A stretch of 64,000 bases of DNA, taken from assembly GCF_003286085.1 (NCBI RefSeq), contig NW_020825478.1:1-64000 (forward strand), in the 5' to 3' direction. The stretch's first letter is position 1, and every line of letters starts with the position of its first letter. Made by a program: the position numbers and the translations under genes. Source of the stretch: Drosophila persimilis. Its lineage: Eukaryota; Arthropoda; Insecta; Diptera; Drosophilidae. Shown one piece after another: positions 39,636-48,400 of the stretch. The notes below the pieces were generated by a model. It saw only the letters and a program-made list of their open reading frames with translations. It had not been told where the DNA came from and did not search any database.

Positions 39636-41213
39636 ATGGCGGTCCACCGAAGTAATGAAAATTTAGCTTCGGCATTGATCAATCCAGACTCGCTTTGCAT
39701 TATTTGCCAGGGAAATTTGCGGCAAGATCAGTTAATAGCTACCACGCCTTGTCACCACCGATTTCATAATACGTGCGTATGCGAACATTTGAAAAGCGAA
39801 AAGTCTTGTCCAGTGTGCAAGTCGGAATGCGAACCTGGTAGACTGCGTTACGAAAATAATACTCTAGCAGCCGAATTACACCTAAGCTCTGGCTCCATAC
39901 CACCTAATGTTCGGGGAAACGAAGACAATGGGACGGTACAACTAGATCCAACCTTATTACGTAGAAAAGGGAGAACCAACAGCCGAGGTCGAGGGCGAGG
40001 AGCAACCCCTAAACGAGGAATGCAAACAAGGTATCAAGCTAGTTTAGATCAATATTTATCCGAGAGTCGACAGTCGGTTAGTAGCAACGGAAATAGGTCA
40101 CTTAGTAACGCTCAACCTGAAAACCTTACGAATTACATCCATTCGGTCATGCAAAACCAGGAGAAATCTATGATGGAAAACCTTAGTTCGTTCATAAAAA
40201 CTTCCATCGAACAAACTATACAGGCCCAGTTTTCCAATATGAATTTAGCCGCAGCGGCTGCTACGGGTAACGGAGGTCCCTCAGAGTCACACAGTAATGT
40301 TAGACGAGACGTAGACAATGATAGTTACATGGTTAGAGGCGATTCCCAAGGAAGAACTCCTAGGAGTAGTCAAACAGCCGGAAATGTAGCACCGGCAAAA
40401 GCGGCAAATATCCTACTAAGCTGGCGTCTTAAATTTGATGGTTCTCGAGACGCAATGCACGTAGAAGAATTTCTATATCGCGTTCGTGCTCTTACAGGAC
40501 AGACTCTGGGGAATGATGACCAGTTACTTTGCGACAATCTGCATCTGCTTTTCACAGGTAAAGCCAGCGATTGGTTCTGGGATTTTCATCGAAGAAACCA
40601 CCAATACTCCTGGTCATCGTTCTGTACAGCGTTTAGGCAAAGATTCGACGATCAGAAAGATGATTTTGACCTTTGGGAAATGATACGGAAACGTCAACAG
40701 AAGGACAACGAATCCTTCGAAGATTTTCAGTCAGACATTGAGAAGTTAGTGGCACGACTTTCACACGAGATAAGCGAACTCAAGCTGATCGATATTCTTA
40801 AGCGGAATGCGAAAAGTGCTCTGCGATATGAGCTTTTGCATTTAAAAATACAGAATAGAAGTGAGTTGAGGGAGGAAGTTAAAAAGCATGAACACTTCTG
40901 TAAAGATGCTGGCAACTTTCTACAGAGAAACAGGGTAACTAGACCTCACGTATCAGAAATTCAGAGTGAGGAAGAGGAACTCGAAGAAGAGAGTATCTCC
41001 GAGCTACGCCGCAAGCGGTTTGTTTGCTGGAATTGCGACAAAACAGGTCATCGGTTTGAAGATTGCGTAGCAGAACGCCGAGTCTTCTGTTATGGCTGCG
41101 GGGCGAAAAATACTTTTAAGCCAAAGTGCGAAAAATGTAACCCCTCGGAAAACCGCAAGCGGGATGCGCAAACCAACACCATTCTGACGCATCCGGCAAT
41201 GATGACAGAATGA
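39636..41213 (+). CDS. ORF1: Gag-like protein with N-terminal RING-H2 finger
   Basis: 525 codons. Residues 21-61 (39696-39818) have C-x2-C-x14-C-x-H-x2-H-x2-C-x10-C-x2-C spacing, a RING-H2 zinc finger of the kind found in ubiquitin ligases. A basic Arg/Gly stretch follows at about residues 110-130, then a polar linker. A capsid-like domain at about 257-420 includes LKFDGSRDAMHVEEFLYRV and GKASDWFWDF. An acidic Glu-rich stretch precedes a CCHC knuckle (464-477, CWNCDKTGHRFEDC) and a second Cys cluster (CYGC...C) in which Thr occupies the His position. It would build the particle and bind RNA. The RING domain is not standard for Ty3/gypsy Gag. The stop overlaps the ORF2 start in ATGA. Confidence 0.85.
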   Translation: MAVHRSNENLASALINPDSLCIICQGNLRQDQLIATTPCHHRFHNTCVCEHLKSEKSCPVCKSECEPGRLRYENNTLAAELHLSSGSIPPNVRGNEDNGTVQLDPTLLRRKGRTNSRGRGRGATPKRGMQTRYQASLDQYLSESRQSVSSNGNRSLSNAQPENLTNYIHSVMQNQEKSMMENLSSFIKTSIEQTIQAQFSNMNLAAAAATGNGGPSESHSNVRRDVDNDSYMVRGDSQGRTPRSSQTAGNVAPAKAANILLSWRLKFDGSRDAMHVEEFLYRVRALTGQTLGNDDQLLCDNLHLLFTGKASDWFWDFHRRNHQYSWSSFCTAFRQRFDDQKDDFDLWEMIRKRQQKDNESFEDFQSDIEKLVARLSHEISELKLIDILKRNAKSALRYELLHLKIQNRSELREEVKKHEHFCKDAGNFLQRNRVTRPHVSEIQSEEEELEEESISELRRKRFVCWNCDKTGHRFEDCVAERRVFCYGCGAKNTFKPKCEKCNPSENRKRDAQTNTILTHPAMMTE

Positions 41214-44200
41214 AAGAGCAAACTTTCCAAGAAAACACCTCCAACCCGGATTGTCCAAAAATTCGATCTAATAGGTCCCTTGTAGAGGCACAAACCCAGA
41301 CGGAGGAGATAGATATAGATGGTGAAAGTTCCCGTTCAGATAAGCTAGAATTAAAGTATCAACCAAAACGTTCGACCATACGATTAAGGCAATTCTGGAC
41401 CAAGGTAAAGAAGGTGCGAAAAAGACTTGTCTCGTCGGTCCTTTTGAGCTCCGATAACAGATTATTTATAGAACTAAGCATAGAAGAACAAAACTTCATG
41501 GCCTTGCTAGATTCGGGGGCGACGATAAGCTGTCTTGGAAGTGAAGCCGCTAAGTCGTTCGCGCAACACGCCAAGGCAAAGAAATGCTCCGGAAATATTC
41601 GAACGGCCAATAATGAATCTTGTAAAGTAGTAGCGAAAATTACAGTACCCATAACTTTTCGCGATCATACTAAGGAGATAGAATTTTTCATAATACCCGC
41701 CTTGAAACAAAATGTGTATTTAGGGATTGATTTCTGGATAGAATTCGGTCTTGTAGCAAGACTTTTAACGGATAGATCGGTGGCACAAGAATTAGACGTA
41801 GGAAATGAAACCAGGGCTTCGGAATCCCCGCCAGTACACGATCTAAGCAAAGACCAAAAGGTTAGACTAGAATCCGTGATCCATTCGTTTCCTTCGTTTG
41901 AAAGGGAAGGATTAGGACGTACGAAAGCTATCCAACACACGATCGAAATGGTACCCGATAGACCAGTCAAACAACGCCATTGGCCGATTTCACCCGCGAA
42001 GGAAAAGTTAATGTTTGACGAAGTGGAGAAAATGCTGGCATTAGACGTGATCGAGGAATCGAATAGCTCCTGGAGTAGCAATTGCGTTTTAGTTAAGAAA
42101 GGTACGAAAAATCGATTATGTTTAGATTCTCGAGAAATTAATAAGAACACTCGCAAAGATGCCTACCCTTTACCACATATTGATGGCATTCTTAGTAGAT
42201 TACCACCAGCCAAATACATAACGGGACTTGACATGAAACACGCATACTGGCAGATTCCTTTGGAAGAAAAATCTCGGCACTATACAGCTTTTACCATTCC
42301 CAATAGGCCGCTTTACCAGTATAAGGTAATGCCGTTTGGCTTAACTAATGCCGCTCAAACGTTGTGCCGACTTATGGATCAGGTGATACCTGCACACCTC
42401 AGGAATCGGGTTTTTGTCTATTTGGACGATTTACTGGTGCTCTCAGATGACTTTGATTCACACTTGGTGCTGTTACAAGAGGTAGCGATGCATTTGCGTA
42501 AGGCAAATCTCACGATTAATATAGCCAAGTCAAACTTTTGTATACGGGAGATTAAATATCTGGGGTTCATAATAGGTTATGGTCAGTTAAAGACAGATCC
42601 GGGGAAAATAAAATCCATAATGGAGTTCCCGATCCCAAAAACGGTGAAACAGATAAGGAGATTTCTAGGACTTGCTGGATGGTACAGACGCTTTGTCGAT
42701 AACTATGCCACCGTCAGCTACCCCTTAACGGAACTACTAAAAAAGCATCAACCACTTAAGTGGAACGCATCAGCTGAAGAAGCTTTCAATAAACTCAAAT
42801 CCTGCTTAACATCTGCTCCAATCCTAGCCACCCCCGATTTTAAGAAACCCTTTTTGTTAATATGTGACGCAAGCACCTTTGGTTTGGGCTGCGTACTAGC
42901 TCAATTAAACGAGGAAGGGATAGAATTACCTATAGCGTTTATGTCCGAGAAACTTTCCAAGGCGCAACGAAACTATTCGGTCACTGAACTCGAGTGCTTG
43001 GCAGTGATTAAAGGAATAAAGAAGTTTAGAGCTTACGTAGAAGGACAGGATTTCCAAGTTATAACGGACCATGCGTCACTACAATGGCTTATGAGGCAAA
43101 AAGATTTGTCAGGTCGCTTGGCCCGCTGGGCTATAAAATTACAGGGATTTAATTTTCAAATATCACATCGAAAAGGGTCCGAAAACGTAGTGGCCGACGC
43201 GTTGTCACGCCAAGATGAACCCGAGGTAAGAGAGCTGAACGGCAACGGACCCATAGTCGACCTTACTTCTACAGAGTTTAAATCGAACGAATACATGGAT
43301 CTAATAGAACACATAAGGCTTAATCAACTTAAGTTACCCGATTTGAAAATTGACGATAATTTGGTGTATAAAAGAACCGAACCATCTTCAGGGGACGCGA
43401 TAGCAGATAAACAAACTTGGAAGCTTTGGATTCCATCAGGCCTTACCAGCGATATAATTTCCAGGGCTCATGACCCCCCAGACGCTTCCCACAGTGGTAT
43501 TGGGAAAACCGTTGAAAAAGTGAAAAGGTACTTGTTTTGGCCAAAAATGGTTACACAAATACGAGCCTATGTATCAAAATGCGACGTTTGTCGCCAGACC
43601 AAAAGTGCTAATGTCGTGCTAAGACCACCAATGGGTAAGCCAATGATCTCAGAAAGACCTTTTCAAAAGCTTTATCTAGATTTGTTGGGCCCGTATCCGC
43701 GTTCCAAGCAAGGGAATATTGGTATCTTAATAATTGTAGATCACAACACCAAATTTCATTTCTTATGTCCGCTCAAAAAGTTTACCTCAAGTAAAGTGTG
43801 TGACTTCCTAGAAAATATGTTATTTAGTACTTTCGGGGTCCCTGAGACTATACTTACCGACAATGGTTCGCAGTTTGTCTCTGGGAATTTCAAGTCATTT
43901 CTTACCAGATTCGGGGTAACTCACCGCTGCACTGCCATATATTCACCGCAAGCCAATGCCAGTGAACGGTTAAACCGATCCGTGTTAGCGGCTATAAGAG
44001 CGTACGTCGGCAAAGATCATACTAATTGGGACAACAAGTTACCTGAAATTAGCGCAGCGTTACGAGCCAATATCCATAGAAGCACAGGGTATTCGCCATA
44101 TTTTCTTGCTTTTGGGCAGAATATGATTCTTAACGGAAAGGATTATGAACTACTTAGACGCCTAAATCTCCTATCGGATGACACCCGAGTCGAATATCCA

Positions 44201-44497
44201 AATGTAGTACAAGTATGTCGACAAGCCGCCCAACAAAAGGTAGCTGAATCACACGAGCAGAATGCGAGGACATACAACTTACGTAGCCGGGTCCGTCAAC
44301 TTAAAGTCGGAGACGTCGTGTATGCCCGGAATTTTTGTCAGAGCAACGCTTTAAAAAAGTTCAGCGCTAAGCTGGCGCCTGTGTTTATATCAGCCAAGGT
44401 TATTCGCCGAGTGGGGACAATGTATTACCAATTAGCTAGCGAAGATAAGAAAAACTTAGGAGTCTATCACTTGAAAGATATTCAGCTTAAACCTTAG
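41210..44497 (+). CDS. ORF2: Pol polyprotein (protease, RT, RNase H, integrase)
   Basis: 1095 codons, intact. Order: basic N-terminal region; aspartic protease with LLDSGAT (Asp at 41510); reverse transcriptase with GLDMKHAYWQIPL and catalytic YLDD at 42419-42430; RNase H starting ICDASTFGLG and including TDHASLQWL; integrase zinc domain with ASHSGIGK and CDVC; integrase core with Asp at 43679, Asp at 43859 and Glu at 43964; and a C-terminal tail with KLAPVF resembling the GPY/F module. No chromodomain is seen. The ATG overlaps the ORF1 stop by 4 bp in the -1 frame. The pol frame is open from 41141, so either frameshifting in the 73-nt overlap or reinitiation at ATGA could express it. I saw no classic slippery heptamer. 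Confidence 0.92.
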   Translation: MKEQTFQENTSNPDCPKIRSNRSLVEAQTQTEEIDIDGESSRSDKLELKYQPKRSTIRLRQFWTKVKKVRKRLVSSVLLSSDNRLFIELSIEEQNFMALLDSGATISCLGSEAAKSFAQHAKAKKCSGNIRTANNESCKVVAKITVPITFRDHTKEIEFFIIPALKQNVYLGIDFWIEFGLVARLLTDRSVAQELDVGNETRASESPPVHDLSKDQKVRLESVIHSFPSFEREGLGRTKAIQHTIEMVPDRPVKQRHWPISPAKEKLMFDEVEKMLALDVIEESNSSWSSNCVLVKKGTKNRLCLDSREINKNTRKDAYPLPHIDGILSRLPPAKYITGLDMKHAYWQIPLEEKSRHYTAFTIPNRPLYQYKVMPFGLTNAAQTLCRLMDQVIPAHLRNRVFVYLDDLLVLSDDFDSHLVLLQEVAMHLRKANLTINIAKSNFCIREIKYLGFIIGYGQLKTDPGKIKSIMEFPIPKTVKQIRRFLGLAGWYRRFVDNYATVSYPLTELLKKHQPLKWNASAEEAFNKLKSCLTSAPILATPDFKKPFLLICDASTFGLGCVLAQLNEEGIELPIAFMSEKLSKAQRNYSVTELECLAVIKGIKKFRAYVEGQDFQVITDHASLQWLMRQKDLSGRLARWAIKLQGFNFQISHRKGSENVVADALSRQDEPEVRELNGNGPIVDLTSTEFKSNEYMDLIEHIRLNQLKLPDLKIDDNLVYKRTEPSSGDAIADKQTWKLWIPSGLTSDIISRAHDPPDASHSGIGKTVEKVKRYLFWPKMVTQIRAYVSKCDVCRQTKSANVVLRPPMGKPMISERPFQKLYLDLLGPYPRSKQGNIGILIIVDHNTKFHFLCPLKKFTSSKVCDFLENMLFSTFGVPETILTDNGSQFVSGNFKSFLTRFGVTHRCTAIYSPQANASERLNRSVLAAIRAYVGKDHTNWDNKLPEISAALRANIHRSTGYSPYFLAFGQNMILNGKDYELLRRLNLLSDDTRVEYPNVVQVCRQAAQQKVAESHEQNARTYNLRSRVRQLKVGDVVYARNFCQSNALKKFSAKLAPVFISAKVIRRVGTMYYQLASEDKKNLGVYHLKDIQLKP

Positions 44498-44555
44498 TAA
44501 ATGGCCTTCTTCAGTTTAAGTCTCATTGTGAGAACAATTACGTCTTCAACTGTGG

Positions 44556-45049
44556 TGTAGGGGCCGAATTAAGGGAACGAGTATAGAACATCACGGATAA
44601 GCATAGTTTTCTTTTGGTAATGCTTAAAAGTGCAGAGACATAGTAACTCCGAAAGTGGACCGTAAGCTGCAAGCTTTCCGAAAAGCTTTCTAAAGAGAGC
44701 CGGCGCGCAGCGCACGCATTTAAGCGAAAGACGTCACGTTTACCTTGACCCAAGAGAGTAGCGTAGCGTAGGGAGAGCATAGATTAAAAGCTTGCCCAAA
44801 AGTTCGCTCAAATGGGCGAAAGATCATCCGATTATGCAGTTTAAATTCCCAACATCATCCGATTATGCAGTTAAAGTTCCTAAGATCATCCGATTATGCA
44901 GTTAAAATTCCCCAAATATCATCCGATCTTCGAGCTTTTGGTTCGGTACCGCTTGGCTGAACTTGCAGAAGTTGGGCTGGAGTATTGACAAAGAATCGAT
45001 TGATTAAAGCGGACGTGTTTGTGCTATACTCTGGAATAAATAAATATAT
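44556..45049 (+). repeat. 3' LTR of the Ulysses-like element, left part
   Basis: First 494 bp of the 3' LTR, matching 36573 onward at an offset of 7983, including the direct repeats. It is interrupted at the TA tract by the mdg3-like element. The upstream 58 bp (44498-44555) have no obvious polypurine tract. Confidence 0.9.
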
Positions 45050-45378
45050 TGTTAGGTTGTTTTAGTATTATAACCCTACATTTGTATTTACCTTGCTGCT
45101 AGCTTATAATTATTAGTGTTAATCTACAATTGTATTTACTATTAACGTAGTACGAAATATCGTAAGTATCCGAATAAGTATCGATATGAATAATCATCCG
45201 ATAGTTCTAGTTCTGCGAACTAGAACTATGCGAGAACTAGATCGGAATAGAACCAGAGATCGGAGCTGGGTTCAATGAGCACTTTTGCGGTATCAACAGG
45301 ACAGAGTGGTTGGTAAAGAATTAAGTAAAATAAAATCATAAAAAGTACGAAACATCCGTGTACTTTCTGCGCCAATAA
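45050..45378 (+). repeat. 5' LTR of the mdg3-like element
   Basis: Begins TGTTAG and ends CAATAA. Matches 50154-50482 at an offset of 5104 with no difference found. Contains a perfect 13-bp inverted repeat at 45201-45229. Confidence 0.88.
45201..45229. repeat. Perfect hairpin in the mdg3-like LTR
   Basis: Arms atagttctagttc (45201-45213) and gaactagaactat (45217-45229) are exact reverse complements around TGC. A related word, gagaactaga, follows at 45232. It could act in RNA as a stem-loop or in DNA as a palindromic protein site. Present unchanged in the 3' LTR at 50305-50333. Confidence 0.85.
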
Positions 45379-45380
45379 CT

Positions 45381-45393
45381 TCAGAAGTGGGAT
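45381..45393 (+). promoter_or_regulatory. Candidate primer-binding site, tRNA-Leu type
   Basis: TCAGAAGTGGGAT fits the 3' region of insect tRNA-Leu just inside its CCA end. The expected TGGTG before it is absent, so the match excludes the tRNA terminus. Elements of the mdg3/micropia group are thought to use tRNA-Leu; the exact register here is uncertain. Confidence 0.55.
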
Positions 45394-45473
45394 AGTAGCC
45401 CTTTAAAGAATCTGCCTACATAAGTATTTGTCTACTGGCATCCCCGAAAACGAGTATTTTCCACATTTTATAA

Positions 45474-48400
45474 ATGGCTGAGGAAACCATGGCAAACATT
45501 GACAAAGAAAAAATTGTAGAGTGGTTGCTGGAGAAAGAGATCATTTTTCCAGCCAGCGCAACACTAAGGCAACTTCGCAAGCTTGCCATAAGTGGTGGAA
45601 TGGACGAAGTTTCTGAAAGTCTGGTGAATAAATCGGATATTGAATCGGAGGAGAAAGTGTCTGAAAATGAGCAGATCGACGATATGAAAGAAGAAGAATT
45701 ACTTGACGCCGCAATAAGAGTTGCTGAGAAAAAGAAGAAACTGGCTGCCTTAATGGTAATGGACAACCATGTGACCGATGACATCCGAATGGTCAAGCAA
45801 CTGATTGCCCCTTTTTCTGCCAGTGAAAATGATGAAGCCTCTGAATGGGTCTTGAATTTTGAACGGATTTGCGGAGGCGTGAACGAAAGCAGCAATTTTA
45901 AGCTTCGTTGTGTGCGCATGTTGATGAAGGCGGGAACAGAGGCGGACTTGTTCATGCGTGTCGACAAATCAAAGACTTACGACGAGTTTAAAGGAAACTT
46001 CCTAAAAACTTTTGGCCGCAGCAATTCAACTGCCGACGTGGTACTCCTGTTGAAGGAAACCTTTTTCAACCCGGAGAAAAACTCCGTAATGGGATATATT
46101 CTTCGCATGGAAGAAATTGCTATGCGTGCCGACATCGAAGAGAAATTGACAGTGCAGTTCATCATTGATGGTTTTCGTGATCGATCTTCCAGTATCGCCT
46201 TATTGTATTCAGCGTCGACCATCGGAAAACTTAAGGAGCTAGCTCGACAATACGAGGCTTTGAGGAAGAGTACCCAGACGAATTTTAGGCGCACTGGGAT
46301 GACTGCTTCCGGAAATGACCGGAGCCAGGCGCGCTGCTATAATTGTTCAGCACATGGCCATTATGCTTCATCGTGTCCCGCACCTAAGCGGGAGAAGGGA
46401 TCGTGTTTCCAGTGTGGATCCATGCAGCACCAGGTGAAGGATTGCCAACAGAAGCCTATGTCAGCCCAGCGATCCGTGGGTACAGCCAGCAACCCGCCGA
46501 TGGACGACAGAGAGGAGAACAATATTTTTGTTCCTATTGTTAATCAGGTAGGGGTATATTTTTACACTGATATAAAACGCAGGTATCAAATTAAATTTCT
46601 TTCTGGCATGTTGGACACCGGTAGCGCTATTAATTTGATGCAGCGCTCGGCGATACCTTATGAAAATTTTGATGGTGTACTAAGACCGACAGAGTATTTT
46701 GGAGTTAACGGTTCGAGAATAAGCATTTTTGGAAAAATAATTGTCAATTTAGTTTTTCATAACATTGAAAAAGAACTTATATTTTTCGTTGTACCAAACA
46801 ACTATATTTCGTATAATGTCCTTCTGGGGCGCAGTTTCCTTGAAAATTATGGAATAAAATTAATTTTTGAAAATGAAATTGAAAATAGAGTATTAGTGAA
46901 CAGTGACTTAGATGAAAATAGAGTATTAGTGAACAGTGACTTAGATGAAAATAGAATATTAGTGAACAGTGACTTAGATGAAAATAGAATATTAGTGAAC
47001 AGTGACTTAGATGAAAATAGAGTATTAGTGAACAGTGACTTAGATGAAAATAGAGTATTAGTGAACATTGAGAGCGACCAAATTGAAAATGTAGTATTGA
47101 AAAATAGAGACAGTGAGATGATGTTATCAGATATCAATAATAATGGATTATTGAAGGATGAAAATTATGAGAATAAGATTAGTGTCCAATTGAATTGTAA
47201 TAACATTGACCTTTTATTGAAAGATAACGAGCAAAAGCATATGGCAAGTGAATCATTAGAAAGAACCAACTTAGATATACCGTATATATATAGTATTGAA
47301 ATAACAAAAGAAGAGGACAGCTATAATATCGACCCAAAGCGAACTGATAAAGAACGTAGTAAATTCATGGAATTGATAAAACTTAACTATTCAGACTTAA
47401 CTAACATTCCAGCAATTCAACATAACTATGAAATGAACCTCAAACTTAAATCAGAAGAACCTGTACGCACTGTTCCGAGAAGACTTTCATATCAGGAGAA
47501 GAAAGAAGTAGATACCCAAATAGATGAACTATTGAAAAAAGGCTTCATAAGAGAAAGTAAATCGCCTTACAGCTCTGCAATAGTATTAGTTAAGAAAAAA
47601 TCAGGGGAAAAAAGAATGTGTGTAGATTACAAACAGCTTAATAAGATTTGCATTCGTGATGGATATCCATTGCCACTAATAGACGACTGCTTAGAGAGAT
47701 TAGAAGGGAACACAATTTTTACACTTTTAGATTTGAAACACAGTTATCACCAAGTAAAAGTAGCAGAAAGTTCGGTGCAGTATACAGCATTTGTCATACC
47801 TAGCGGACAATATGAATACACAAGAATGCCTTTTGGGCTTATGAATGCACCAGCAGTATTTATGAGATTTATTAATTTCATTTTACAACCATTAATTCGC
47901 GAAGGTAATGTAGTAGTTTACATGGACGATATCGCTATAGGTTCCAAGTCGTTGAACGAACATCTTATAACAGTAGGTAGAGTTTTAAGAATTCTCGCAG
48001 AATATCGACTAGAAATTAAGGTTAGTAAATGTCAATTTGGTTATGAAAGTATTGAGTTCTTGGGATATACCCTTTCTGGTAAGGGAATAAGCCCAAACTG
48101 TGAACACACAGCAACCATTAAGCATCTGCCATTGCCAAAAGATCGCCATGAAATGCAAAAGGTTTTGGGATTATTCTCTTATTTTAGGCGTTTCATACCT
48201 GCTTACTCAAGAATAGCAAAACCATTACAAGAACTTACAAAACCTGGAACTAAGTTTGAGCTTCAAGACAAATGCATACAAATTTTTGAATATCTTCGAG
48301 AAAAACTGATTTCGTCACCAGTATTAGCTCTGTATAATCCAAATCGAGAAACAGAATTGCATTGTGATGCAAGTAGTGAAGGTTTTGGTGGAATTTTGTT

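Noticed and set aside
44498..44555. Possible env-like third ORF of the Ulysses-like element
   Set aside because: Only 58 bp separate pol from the 3' LTR, so no envelope gene can fit.
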